The position numbers were made by a program, and so were the translations under genes. The notes under the pieces were generated by a model. The model was given only the letters and a program-made list of their open reading frames with translations, searched no databases and was not told where the DNA came from. DNA of 8,112 bases from Chloroflexota bacterium (GTDB taxonomy: Bacteria; Chloroflexota; UBA6077; CF-72): positions 1 through 8,112 of the forward strand of contig JAFAPL010000679.1 of the NCBI GenBank assembly GCA_019247135.1. Reading direction: 5' to 3'. This document shows positions 1 to 7,023 of this stretch, piece after piece. Positions within the stretch are counted from its first letter, which is position 1, and the number at the start of each line of letters is the position of its first letter.

Positions 1-186
1 CTGGCAGCCAGAACGGAAGGCCTGATGCTGGACCCCATCTACACGGGCAAAGCCATGGCGGGGCTGATTGATCATGCTCGCCACGGCTTGCTCGACAAAC
101 AGAGCACGGTGGTGTTCATTCATACCGGCGGACTCCCGGCGATGTTCGCATTCAATCGCGAAATTCTCGCCAGCCTGCAGGACTAG
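1..186 (+). CDS. D-cysteine desulfhydrase / ACC deaminase-like PLP enzyme, C-terminal end (5' truncated by window)
   Basis: Frame 1 is open from the first base to a TAG at 184-186 and encodes the last 61 residues of a fold-type II PLP enzyme. The stretch EGLMLDPIYTGKAMAGL, followed by VVFIHTGGLPAMFAF, is the typical C-terminal signature of the D-cysteine desulfhydrase / 1-aminocyclopropane-1-carboxylate deaminase family; the HTGG loop lies near the PLP phosphate and active site in known members. Such enzymes cleave D-cysteine to pyruvate, sulfide and ammonia, or open the cyclopropane ring of ACC. The fragment cannot separate the two activities because the discriminating residues lie upstream of the window. 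The protein is expected to be cytoplasmic. The next gene starts more than 100 nt downstream, so an operon link to it is not evident. Confidence 0.85.
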   Translation: MAARTEGLMLDPIYTGKAMAGLIDHARHGLLDKQSTVVFIHTGGLPAMFAFNREILASLQD

Positions 187-313
187 GCCGATTTTTAAGC
201 GCCCACGCTCCGCTTTGCTACGCGGGGTGCAGGCATGGCCCCCTTGAACCCTCAGAGAGATACTCGCAGCATCTGCGAATACCGCGGTTTTGCACGTTCA
301 TTGTGGTGCCGTG

Positions 314-1012
314 ATGATGCTCACCACATGCGGAAACCCGAAAACGCTTGCCGCGCCGCGCACGTTCGTACGTGAATGCTGGCCCCTCATACTGCCGCTT
401 GCATTCGGCGCGATTGGATTCACACCAATCGCCGCGCTTGCACTGACCATGTTCGGGCTGTGGTCGCTGCCCGTCGGCGCAATGATTCTCATCGTGCCCG
501 GCGTGATCGTCGCGGTCGCGCTGGGACTCGCGTTTCCGCGATACGGCCGCTTCGCGCTGGAAGGTCATGCAGCGGGCCTCGTCGCCGTGCTCGTGTACGA
601 TGCGATTCGCTGGACCTTCGTCAGCCTGGGCTTGTGGGATGATTTCATTCCCAACATCGGCGGTTTGCTGAACGGCACGGGCCAACCGGACTGGTTGCTC
701 GGCTACGGTTTCCGTTGGCTTGGCGATGGCGGTGGCATGGGCCTGGCCTTCGTCGTTGCCGCGCGCGTGCTCGCTCCATCCGTATCCAGACGCTCGGCGC
801 TGCTGGTCGGAGTCGCATACGGCCTCGGAATCTGGCTGTGCCTGATCGTGACGCTCGTCGCGGCGCCTCTCGGGCAGACGGTGCTGTTCCCGCTTACTCC
901 GCTGACGCTGGTGGAGACCTGCATCGGGCACATCGCGTACGGTGCGGTGCTCGGTGATGTGCTCGCACGCACTCGGGTTTCCCGGAACCCTGTCTGGGCG
1001 ACCGCCCGCTGA
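314..1012 (+). CDS. hypothetical polytopic membrane protein upstream of NnrS-like gene
   Basis: This reads as a hydrophobic protein of about 232 residues with roughly six predicted membrane segments. They are visible as runs such as the LILPLAFGAIGFTPIAALAL region, VGAMILIVPGVIVAVALGLAF, AGLVAVLVYDAI, MGLAFVVAARVL, ALLVGVAYGLGIWLCLIV and IGHIAYGAVLGDVLA. I do not recognise the family. Charged or polar residues sit in the middle loop (FRWLGDGGG), and two histidines lie outside the extreme N-terminus, in EGHAAG and IGHIAYG. The start is uncertain: the frame is open from a TTG at 290, with GTG at 311 and ATG at 314 and 317. None has a clear Shine-Dalgarno, and 314 is chosen as the first ATG. The gene ends 43 nt before the NnrS-like gene, so the two are probably co-transcribed; a shared role in the membrane is inference. 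The long reading frame on the opposite strand is R/H/Q-rich and looks like a codon shadow. Confidence 0.7.
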   Translation: MMLTTCGNPKTLAAPRTFVRECWPLILPLAFGAIGFTPIAALALTMFGLWSLPVGAMILIVPGVIVAVALGLAFPRYGRFALEGHAAGLVAVLVYDAIRWTFVSLGLWDDFIPNIGGLLNGTGQPDWLLGYGFRWLGDGGGMGLAFVVAARVLAPSVSRRSALLVGVAYGLGIWLCLIVTLVAAPLGQTVLFPLTPLTLVETCIGHIAYGAVLGDVLARTRVSRNPVWATAR

Positions 1013-1055
1013 ACTGGCTCAACGGGGGCCCGACGGGTTACCACTTGAGTGCGCA

Positions 1056-2372
1056 ATGGCTACGTCGATCGCATTCAGGATCTCGCGGGCTGGCGCGCCG
1101 GGCTGGCTCTCGGCGCCGTACCGTCTGCTCATCCGCACCAGTCTTTTCCTTGCCCTGGCTGCCGGCTTCTCCATCGGTCTGTACCTGGTCGTCGGCTTTG
1201 CTCTTGGTGTGCCGATGGCTGCCAGCACACCCGCGCTCATACAGGTCCACGGTCAGGTGCAAGCGCTCGGCTTCGTGGCCCTGTTCATCATGGCCGTGGG
1301 CGTCCAGCTTTTCCCACGCTTTCACTCCAACAGGCTCGAGCAGCCGGCCCAGGTCTCGCTAGGGGGCCTGCTGCTTGCGCTCGGGATCGTTTTGCGTCTC
1401 GTCGGTCAGCCGCTGCTCCCGCCGGCGCCACTCCGACCAGCCATCGTCGTCGGCAGCGGTGTGCTGGAGCTCGTGGGCGTGCTGCTGGCAGTACAGGCGT
1501 TCGCGAAGGTCGTTCGCGGCGGGGTCCAGCCGGCGCCCGGCGGGTGGCGCGCGCTGTTGCCCGCAACGATGGCCACTAGCCTGTTGCTGGCTCTGCTGCT
1601 GAACCTCTACGCCTGTCTGCAGCTGGCTGACGGTCCACTGGTCGTTCCATTTGCCCAGGATGAAGCCCTGACGCACCTCCAGTTGTGGGGCTTCGCGTCG
1701 AGCATGGTGCTGGCAGTTTCGGGCCGTATCTATCCGAGATTCCTGCTGCTGCGCCCGACGCGCGACGGTCTGCTGAAGATCGCGCTGTCGATGTGGGCGG
1801 TTGGCAGCCTGGGCCTTCCGATCGTGTGGCTGACCGCTGCTGAAGTGCCGCTTCTGCGCGCCGTGGCAGCGCTCGTGCAATTGCTCGGGGCTGCGCTGTT
1901 TGTGGTCGGCCTTCGACTGTACGAGCCACCTGTCCGCCAGAGCGGGATGCCGCACGTCACCACTCCCACGCGACGCTGGGCGCGAGCGGCATATGCGCTG
2001 CTCCTCGCGGCCTGCGCGGCTGATTTTGGGGCCGCACTCGCCGAGGCATCTGGAGTTCCAATATCGGTCACCCAGCTCTCGGCGGCGCGACATCTCCTGG
2101 CGCAGGGTTTCCTGATGACGGTGATCATTTATATGGCAGCCAGAATTCTGCCTGGCTATTCCGGTTACATGATGCACAAACCGCGACTGCTCGCGGGACT
2201 CGTGTGGACGGTGCTCGTCGGAGCTGTTTTGCGCGGAGGCGCCGAACTCACAGGTGGTTACGCTCCAGGTTGGGGCGGGGTGGTCGCGCTCGGCGGGACG
2301 CTCGGGGTAGCGGCATTCGTCGTGTTCGCGGTCGGGCTCTGGCGCACGACGAGCCAGGCACCTGGTAGCTGA
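1056..2372 (+). CDS. NnrS family-like heme/copper membrane protein
   Basis: A 438-residue, highly hydrophobic protein with about 12 predicted helices, near the usual NnrS length of roughly 400 residues. Three conserved blocks point to the family: HGQVQALGFVALFIMAVG followed by FPRF (residues 65-89), HLQLWGFASSMVLAVSGRIY (207-226), and RHLLAQGFLMTVIIYMAARI leading into LPGYSG (345-370). The histidines H65, H207 and H346 are candidate metal or heme ligands. NnrS proteins are heme- and copper-containing inner-membrane proteins associated with nitric-oxide stress and denitrification in Proteobacteria; many distant homologues occur without known function. No denitrification gene is seen nearby, so an NO role is not demonstrated. 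The frame is open from 942, but the first residues of that extension are not membrane-like and overlap the preceding gene, so ATG 1056 is preferred. No strong Shine-Dalgarno precedes it, which fits translation following the upstream gene. Confidence 0.8.
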   Translation: MATSIAFRISRAGAPGWLSAPYRLLIRTSLFLALAAGFSIGLYLVVGFALGVPMAASTPALIQVHGQVQALGFVALFIMAVGVQLFPRFHSNRLEQPAQVSLGGLLLALGIVLRLVGQPLLPPAPLRPAIVVGSGVLELVGVLLAVQAFAKVVRGGVQPAPGGWRALLPATMATSLLLALLLNLYACLQLADGPLVVPFAQDEALTHLQLWGFASSMVLAVSGRIYPRFLLLRPTRDGLLKIALSMWAVGSLGLPIVWLTAAEVPLLRAVAALVQLLGAALFVVGLRLYEPPVRQSGMPHVTTPTRRWARAAYALLLAACAADFGAALAEASGVPISVTQLSAARHLLAQGFLMTVIIYMAARILPGYSGYMMHKPRLLAGLVWTVLVGAVLRGGAELTGGYAPGWGGVVALGGTLGVAAFVVFAVGLWRTTSQAPGS

Positions 2373-2413
2373 CGCATTCGCACTGCTCGCGACGGCAAGT
2401 ACAGGTGCCGCCA

Positions 2414-2442
2414 TTGATCCGCCCGGGGTGCGATGCTACGCT
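2414..2442 (+). promoter_or_regulatory. candidate sigma70-type promoter for the ABC importer operon
   Basis: TTGATC at 2414-2419 (four of six matches to TTGACA) and TACGCT at 2437-2442 (matching T, A and final T of TATAAT) are separated by exactly 17 bp. TGc directly before the -10 hexamer gives an extended -10. Transcription would begin near 2449, leaving a leader of only about 14 nt that just covers the Shine-Dalgarno AAAGG at 2448-2452. A small inverted repeat, CGGCA (2393-2397) and TGCCG (2406-2410), lies immediately upstream and could be an operator half-site pair, but five-base arms are weak evidence. This is a pattern match only. Confidence 0.45.
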
Positions 2443-2462
2443 GACCCAAAGGCAGTGTTTGG

Positions 2463-3812
2463 ATGCGAGTGTTGCTTTTCAGGTTAGCGGTAGCAGCCGG
2501 CCTCTTTCTGGCAGGTTGCAACACGAGCGCAAGCACCGGAGGAGCCCCGGCTGGTGGGTCCACACCGGCAGCCAACGGTCAGCCTGCCGCGGGCGGTGCC
2601 GTCCAGTTCATTTCAACGCAGTACAACACCGTCGACGAAACAACCAAGATGAACGACTCCATCTTGAAGGGTGCGCCGGTCCAGGTGCAGTTTCAGCCCT
2701 CCGAGCTTGGGCCCTTCAACGACCGTGTCACGGCTGAGCAAAAATCCGGCAAAAGCACGGTTGGGGTGATTGGTGGACAGCACGGCGATTTCGCTCCATT
2801 CGTCGCCGCCGGCTATATGGACGACGTCACCGACCTGGTCCAGCGTCTCTCGGACAGAGACTTCCCGCCAAAATTCCTCGACTTGAGCAAATTCGGAACG
2901 GGCAAGAACTACTACGTTCCGTGGGCCCAGGCAACCTACGTCCTGGCTGTCAACAAGAAAGCCATGCAGTACCTACCTCAGGGCGCGGACGTGAATGCGC
3001 TCACGTACGACCAGCTCAAGGCCTGGGGAGCGAACATCGCTGCAGGCACCGGACAGCGCAAGGTTGGCTTCCCTGACGGTCCGAAGGGCTTGTTTGCGCG
3101 GTTCTTCGAGGGCTACCTGTACCCGTCGTACACCGGCTCCGCCGGTGTGGTCGGCTTCAAGAGCGCCGACGCGGTTGCGATGTGGACCAGCTTCAGAGAT
3201 CTGTGGAAGACAGCGGTCAACCCGCAATCGACGACCTACGACTTCATGCAGGAGCCACTGCTCAGCGACGAAGTCTGGATCGCTTGGGACCATACCGCGC
3301 GTCTCATCGACGCCGCGACACAGCAGCCCGACAACATCGTCCTCGTGCCCGCTCCGGCCGGCCCAAAGGGGCGCGGCTTCATGCCAGTTATCACCGGTCT
3401 CGGCATTCCCAAGGGCGCACCCGATCGCGCCTCCTCGGAAAAGCTGATCGACTACTTGACGCAGCCGCAACAGCAGATTGCAACTCTAACGCAACTCGCC
3501 TTTTTCCCGGCGACCGGAGCACAAGTTCCCAGCGAGCTCCCGCCCGGAGTGAAGCTCGAGGCGGACGCGGTGGCCAAGCAGTCGTCTGCGCCAGACGCGG
3601 TCCCCGCGCTGCTGCCGGTGGGGCTCGGCGCGAAGAGCAACGAATTCAACAATGTCTTCATCGATACATTCCAGCGAATCGTGATCAACAACGAGGACGT
3701 GCAACCTGTCCTGAACGACGAGGCTGGCAAACTTCAGGGGCTGATCAATCAGGCGAACGCCCCGTGCTGGGCGCCCGACCCACCCAGCAACGGACCGTGC
3801 ACGGTCCAGTAG
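2463..3812 (+). CDS. extracellular solute-binding lipoprotein of carbohydrate ABC importer
   Basis: A 449-residue type 1 extracellular solute-binding protein of the MalE/UgpB-like class. It begins with a lipoprotein signal peptide: MRVLLFR, a hydrophobic core, then the lipobox LAGC with Cys19 as lipidation site. A Ser/Gly/Ala/Pro-rich linker follows (about residues 20-47), then the binding domain. Family-like features are the early segment around FISTQYNTVDETTKMNDSIL, the central YVPWAQATYVLAVNKKAM region, and PVITGLGIPKGAPDRASSEK near the hinge. It should capture substrate outside the membrane and deliver it to the two permeases encoded next. Start ATG 2463 has AAAGG 10 nt upstream and is supported by the signal peptide. 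The C-terminus carries Cys435 and Cys446 in a Pro-rich tail, possibly forming a disulfide. It is the first gene of a compact operon. The ligand cannot be read from the sequence; a sugar or glycoside is likely from the permease and ATPase types. Confidence 0.92.
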   Translation: MRVLLFRLAVAAGLFLAGCNTSASTGGAPAGGSTPAANGQPAAGGAVQFISTQYNTVDETTKMNDSILKGAPVQVQFQPSELGPFNDRVTAEQKSGKSTVGVIGGQHGDFAPFVAAGYMDDVTDLVQRLSDRDFPPKFLDLSKFGTGKNYYVPWAQATYVLAVNKKAMQYLPQGADVNALTYDQLKAWGANIAAGTGQRKVGFPDGPKGLFARFFEGYLYPSYTGSAGVVGFKSADAVAMWTSFRDLWKTAVNPQSTTYDFMQEPLLSDEVWIAWDHTARLIDAATQQPDNIVLVPAPAGPKGRGFMPVITGLGIPKGAPDRASSEKLIDYLTQPQQQIATLTQLAFFPATGAQVPSELPPGVKLEADAVAKQSSAPDAVPALLPVGLGAKSNEFNNVFIDTFQRIVINNEDVQPVLNDEAGKLQGLINQANAPCWAPDPPSNGPCTVQ

Positions 3813-4723
3813 CCATTCGCTCCGGCGCTGACCAGGCATCCCTGGTCGCGCCAACACCCGCGATCACACGCCAGCCGCGGCGCACGATTGCGCCATACAT
3901 TCTGTTGGGCCCAACAGTCGTCTTCATGGCGGTCTTTTTTCTCTGGCCGATGCTCCAGGCGGTCGGACTTGCCTTCCTCGACAACACCGGCCAGATAAGC
4001 CTCCAGCCGTTGCAGACGATGGTCAGTGACGTCAACTTCTGGCCAGCGATCAGAAACACCTTGTTGCTGACGCTCGTGATCGTGCCCTCGCAGCTCGTGC
4101 TGGCGTTGATCATGGCATTGTTGTTGATGTCGGGCCTGCGGTTTTCAGGATTTTTCCTGTACGCCTGGGCCGTCCCGCTTGGCATCTCCGACCTCGCATC
4201 AGGCATCGTCTGGTTTGCCATTTTCACCCAGAACGGATACGTCAACTCCGCGCTGCAGGCGATCGGCCTGGGCCAGGTCACGTTCCTCAGTTACGAGACA
4301 CCGGTAACCCTTTTCTTCATCGCGGTTGTCGCGGAAGCGTGGCGTGCGACCGCGATCGTCATGATCATTCTGGTAGCTGGTCTGCAGGTAATCCCACGTG
4401 ACTATGCCGAAGCTGCCGAGGTGTTTGGCGCCACCAGTTGGCAGCGACTGCGCTATGTGACGCTACCCTTGCTGCGCCCGAGTCTCCAGGTTGCCCTCAT
4501 TTTGCGCACGATTCTGGCGTTCCAGGTGTTCGCGGTGGTTATCGCTCTCGCCGGACGGAATCTGCCGGTCCTCGCCGGCCAGGCATACCTGTGGTATGGA
4601 GACAATCACAACGTGGGTGTCGCCGCGGGCTATTCGCTGTTGATCATGTTGTTTTCGCTGGTCAATACCGCGATTTACCTGAGAGCACTGCGCGTTCAGG
4701 ACGAACAGGCGAAGATGGTCTGA
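3797..4723 (+). CDS. sugar ABC transporter permease, MalF/UgpA type
   Basis: A binding-protein-dependent permease of about 308 residues with six predicted membrane segments, the first covering about residues 32-54 (APYILLGPTVVFMAVFFLW). The cytoplasmic EAA loop, which docks on the ATPase, is clear: AEAAEVFGATSWQRLRYVTL (E205, A206, A207, G211), followed by PLLRP. With its partner it forms the membrane channel of the importer. The large periplasmic loop of E. coli MalF is absent, as in most UgpA-like members. The start is unusual: there is no suitable ATG. GTG 3797 overlaps the binding-protein gene by 16 nt and leaves a 31-residue cytoplasmic N-terminus. CTG 3842, with AGG at 3834-3836, is an alternative. 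ATG 3926 lies inside the first helix and is unlikely. The same frame remains open far upstream (to 3182), but that part is only a shadow of the binding-protein gene. Confidence 0.88.
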   Translation: MHGPVAIRSGADQASLVAPTPAITRQPRRTIAPYILLGPTVVFMAVFFLWPMLQAVGLAFLDNTGQISLQPLQTMVSDVNFWPAIRNTLLLTLVIVPSQLVLALIMALLLMSGLRFSGFFLYAWAVPLGISDLASGIVWFAIFTQNGYVNSALQAIGLGQVTFLSYETPVTLFFIAVVAEAWRATAIVMIILVAGLQVIPRDYAEAAEVFGATSWQRLRYVTLPLLRPSLQVALILRTILAFQVFAVVIALAGRNLPVLAGQAYLWYGDNHNVGVAAGYSLLIMLFSLVNTAIYLRALRVQDEQAKMV

Positions 4724-4729
4724 ACGGGC

Positions 4730-5572
4730 ATGGCGGCGTCGACGGCTGTTGGTGCGGTGCAACACCCTCACAGGCCCAACCGGTGGCCGATGTATATCGT
4801 GGCCGGTGCGCTGACGGCGTTCTTCGTCTTGCCGATCTATCTCATCGCGATAGCCGCGATCAGCCCACGTACGGAAATTTCCGCGTTCCCGAAGGCGCTG
4901 TACCCGCGCACCATTTCGCTCGATACGCTGCTCTTTTTTCTCAACTTTCAGGGCGTCGTTCCGTCCATGGTCAACAGTGTGGTGGTCGCACTCCTGACAC
5001 TCGTCATGTCTACGGCGCTGGGTGCCCCGGCCGGCTATGGACTCGCGCGATTCGTCTTTCGGGGACGTGACGCATTCAGAATTCTGGTTCTGATCAGTCG
5101 CGCGTTTCCTATTTCTATTCTGGCTGTGCCGCTCGCCGTGACGTTCATCAACTGGAATCTGTACGACACGGTCTTCGCGGTGGCCCTGGTCCACACCACG
5201 CTCGCGCTGCCGACCACCGTACTCATCACCAGCAGCATCTTTCTCTCGGTACCGGTGGACCTGGAGGAGGCCGCGTGGACGCTGGGATGCACACCGCTGG
5301 GGGCGTTCATGCGCGTTGCGCTGCCACTGGCGTTGCCCGGTATTGCGGCGGCCAGCATCTTCACATTCGTCCTGTCGTGGAACGAAGTGTTTGCGGCCAG
5401 CATCCTTACCGTGCAAAGTCATACGCTTCCGGCCCAGGTGCTGGCTTCGCTGAGCGAGTCTCCGCTGCCGTATCGCTTCGCGGGTGGCTTCGTGCTGATC
5501 GTGCCCTCGCTCGTTTTCATTTTCATCATTCGCGGTTACCTTCTGAACATGTGGGGCCGGGTCGTCAAGTGA
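4730..5572 (+). CDS. sugar ABC transporter permease, MalG/UgpE type
   Basis: A 280-residue inner-membrane permease with six predicted helices, forming the second half of the transmembrane pore. The first helix follows NRWPMYIVAGALTAFFVLPI. The EAA loop reads LEEAAWTLGCTPLGAFMRVA (E180, A181, A182, G186), followed by LPLALPGI, as expected for MalG-type subunits. The NSVVVALLTLVMSTALGAPA segment (about residues 84-103) and the GYGLARF that follows are also characteristic. Length is normal for the family (about 270-290). It starts with ATG 4730, six nucleotides after the stop of the first permease, with only a weak GGGC ahead, so translational coupling is likely. The ATPase gene starts nine nucleotides after its stop. 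Substrate is not determined by this sequence. Confidence 0.92.
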   Translation: MAASTAVGAVQHPHRPNRWPMYIVAGALTAFFVLPIYLIAIAAISPRTEISAFPKALYPRTISLDTLLFFLNFQGVVPSMVNSVVVALLTLVMSTALGAPAGYGLARFVFRGRDAFRILVLISRAFPISILAVPLAVTFINWNLYDTVFAVALVHTTLALPTTVLITSSIFLSVPVDLEEAAWTLGCTPLGAFMRVALPLALPGIAAASIFTFVLSWNEVFAASILTVQSHTLPAQVLASLSESPLPYRFAGGFVLIVPSLVFIFIIRGYLLNMWGRVVK

Positions 5573-5581
5573 GGCAAGCTT

Positions 5582-6661
5582 GTGGCTGAGATCGTCATCG
5601 ACCGCATCACGAAGACGTACACCGGTGGCAAGACACCAGCTGTGGATGACGTGAGCTTGACGATCCACGATCACGAGTTCATGGTCCTGTTGGGGCCATC
5701 GGGATGCGGCAAGACGACGTTGCTGCGCATGGTCGCGGGACTGGAATATCCCGAGGCCGGGCGCGTTGTGATCGGCGAACGTGACGTGACTGAGCTGCCG
5801 CCGCGCCAGCGCGACATTGCAATGGTCTTCCAGAGCTATGCCGTGTTTCCGCATATGACGGTGTTCGACAACATCGGGTTCGGTTTGAAGATGCACCATC
5901 GTGCGCCCAGAGACATCGTCGGCAAAGTCGAAAGAGCCGCGAGTATGTTGCAGCTGGAACCGTATCTTCAGCGCTATCCCGCCCAGCTGAGTGGGGGACA
6001 GCGCCAGCGCGTCGCCGTGGCGCGCGCGATCGTCATGGAGCCGGCTGTTTTACTGATGGACGAGCCATTGTCGAACCTCGACGCGCTTTTGCGTTTGCAA
6101 TTTCGTGCCGAGCTGAAGAAGCTCGTCCAGGAAATCCAGACGACGACGATCTACGTGACGCACGACCAGGTCGAAGCGCTGAGCCTGGGTGACCGCATCG
6201 CCGTGATGCGTACAGGCAGAATCCTTCAGGTCGACCGGCCTATGACTGTGTACGACTTTCCTGCAACCGAATTCGTGGGCAGCTTCATCGGCAACCCGCC
6301 GATGAATTTTTTGCGCGGTGCCATCCGGGGCGATGACGTTTCGATCGGCGACCAGACGGTTCGCGCGCCCGCGGAAGTGGCCGGCTCGGGCGAAACCGAC
6401 GTGCTCATCGGTATTCGCGCCGAATATATACAAGCGAATCATGTCAACGGGTCAGTGGCGGACGGTCTCGCCGCCCAGGTGGTAGTTGTCGAACCACTTG
6501 GTTCGCACCTTTTGATCACCGCCACGGTCGGAGACCAGCTCCTCAAGGTAGTGACGCGTGCGGATTTCGAGGTGCAACCGGGCCAGTCGTTGTATCTGGT
6601 ACCGGAGATGGACAAAGTCCGCTGGCTGCGCAGCTCGAACGGAGTCATGATTCGTCCGTGA
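5582..6661 (+). CDS. carbohydrate ABC transporter ATPase, MalK/UgpC type
   Basis: A 359-residue ATP-binding subunit that powers the importer from the cytoplasmic side. All catalytic motifs are intact: Walker A GPSGCGKT (38-45), Q-loop Gln84 in VFQSYAVFPHMTV, signature LSGGQ (136-140), Walker B LLMDEP with Glu161 (157-162), D-loop SNLD (164-167) and switch His194 in VTHDQVEAL. The C-terminal part (roughly 240-355) contains NPPMNF and a TOBE/MOP-like regulatory domain, typical of the MalK/UgpC (CUT1) group. Overall length is slightly under the usual 360-380. It starts with GTG 5582; the Shine-Dalgarno TGAGG at 5570-5574 overlaps the stop of the preceding permease gene. The TGA stop at 6659-6661 overlaps the next reading frame as GTGA. 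CUT1 ATPases may serve several transporters, but this one is in an operon with its own permeases. Confidence 0.95.
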   Translation: MAEIVIDRITKTYTGGKTPAVDDVSLTIHDHEFMVLLGPSGCGKTTLLRMVAGLEYPEAGRVVIGERDVTELPPRQRDIAMVFQSYAVFPHMTVFDNIGFGLKMHHRAPRDIVGKVERAASMLQLEPYLQRYPAQLSGGQRQRVAVARAIVMEPAVLLMDEPLSNLDALLRLQFRAELKKLVQEIQTTTIYVTHDQVEALSLGDRIAVMRTGRILQVDRPMTVYDFPATEFVGSFIGNPPMNFLRGAIRGDDVSIGDQTVRAPAEVAGSGETDVLIGIRAEYIQANHVNGSVADGLAAQVVVVEPLGSHLLITATVGDQLLKVVTRADFEVQPGQSLYLVPEMDKVRWLRSSNGVMIRP

Positions 6662-6867
6662 ATGCCGACGAGCTGTGGAATGCAGCGGTTCAGGTCTTGT
6701 GCGAAAATGATCTCGGCGACTGGACCAGGTACAGGCGTACTGTCCCAACCCCACCTGGTGGGCCAGTCAGTGAATACCTGGAGCCGTACACCAACGAGCC
6801 CCTGGGGTCGACCAACCAGTCCTGGACCGCGTCTGTAGCCGTGGATTGGCTCGCCCTCGATCGTTAG
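6658..6867 (+). pseudogene. C-terminal stub of a GH63/MGH1-type or amylo-1,6-glucosidase-like glycoside hydrolase
   Basis: This 69-residue frame starts at GTG 6658, in a four-base GTGA overlap with the ATPase stop, and ends at TAG 6865-6867. Residues 39-59 contain EYLEPYTNEPLGSTNQSWTA, followed by SVAVDWLAL. This closely resembles the extreme C-terminus of (alpha/alpha)6-barrel hydrolases such as glucosyl/mannosylglycerate hydrolases, trehalase-like enzymes and amylo-1,6-glucosidases (pattern EYF-P-TGEPLG--SWTAA). In the full-length enzymes this is preceded by several hundred residues, which are absent here because the intact ATPase gene lies immediately upstream. The simplest reading is a deletion that fused the operon end to the hydrolase tail, leaving an inactive remnant. 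A functional small protein is less likely. Within it, inverted repeats centre on 6756. The family assignment is by motif memory, not by a search. Confidence 0.7.
6750..6762. repeat. short palindrome in the hydrolase stub
   Basis: CCCACC (6750-6755), T, GGTGGG (6757-6762) is a perfect 6-bp inverted repeat around a single base. The right half also belongs to a second pairing: ACCAGGT at 6724-6730 is the reverse complement of ACCTGGT at 6753-6759. Both could simply reflect coding sequence. No T-tract follows, so a rho-independent terminator is not supported. Confidence 0.35.
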
Positions 6868-6886
6868 CCGCCGTCCCAGGCGGGCT
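6866..6886 (+). terminator. possible weak stem-loop at the end of the importer operon
   Basis: AGCCGCC (6866-6872) can pair with GGCGGGCT (6879-6886) around a six-base loop, with one bulged base. It begins within the stop codon of the hydrolase stub, where an operon end would be expected. The stem is followed by GCACCTGCAT rather than a run of T, so it is not a classical intrinsic terminator. It may only be a chance GC-rich pairing. Confidence 0.25.
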
Positions 6887-7023
6887 GCACCTGCATCTGG
6901 CATGGGGACTGCCTCAGCGACTTACCCTTTTCCAGCGACGTCAGCGTGATGAGCGTGCCGTTAGGAGTTCGCGATTAGCGCCTGGCCTCGACATCGACGT
7001 TCGACGTACAGTTGCGACCGCTA

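Noticed and set aside
187..313. Possible terminator or promoter between the first gene and the membrane protein
   Set aside because: A TTTTT run at 192-196 has no stem before it, and the GC-rich pairing around 200-232 is mismatched; TTGAAC at 244 has no -10 at proper distance. Nothing here can be supported.
218..931. 237-residue minus-strand open frame opposite the hypothetical membrane protein
   Set aside because: Strongly charged, low-sense composition; the plus strand gives a coherent hydrophobic protein with membrane segments.
942..1055. N-terminal extension of the NnrS-like protein from 942
   Set aside because: These 38 residues overlap the preceding gene and do not resemble NnrS N-termini; ATG 1056 gives a normal start.
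1359..2414. 351-residue minus-strand open frame opposite the NnrS-like gene
   Set aside because: The same R/H/Q-rich composition, no motifs, and the sense strand carries a clear membrane protein.
3182..3796. Upstream in-frame extension of the first permease (about 205 extra residues)
   Set aside because: It overlaps the binding-protein gene in another frame and has Arg/Ala-rich shadow composition; permeases of this family start about 20-35 residues before the first helix.
4463..5899. 478-residue open frame on the minus strand across both permease genes and the ATPase start
   Set aside because: Its translation is rich in R, H, Q, D and E with no domain pattern, and it lies exactly antisense to well-recognised genes. 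It is a codon-phase shadow of GC-rich coding DNA.
6994..7007. Tandem TCGACGT repeat (two copies)
   Set aside because: Only two 7-bp copies; too short to call a repeat array or iteron.
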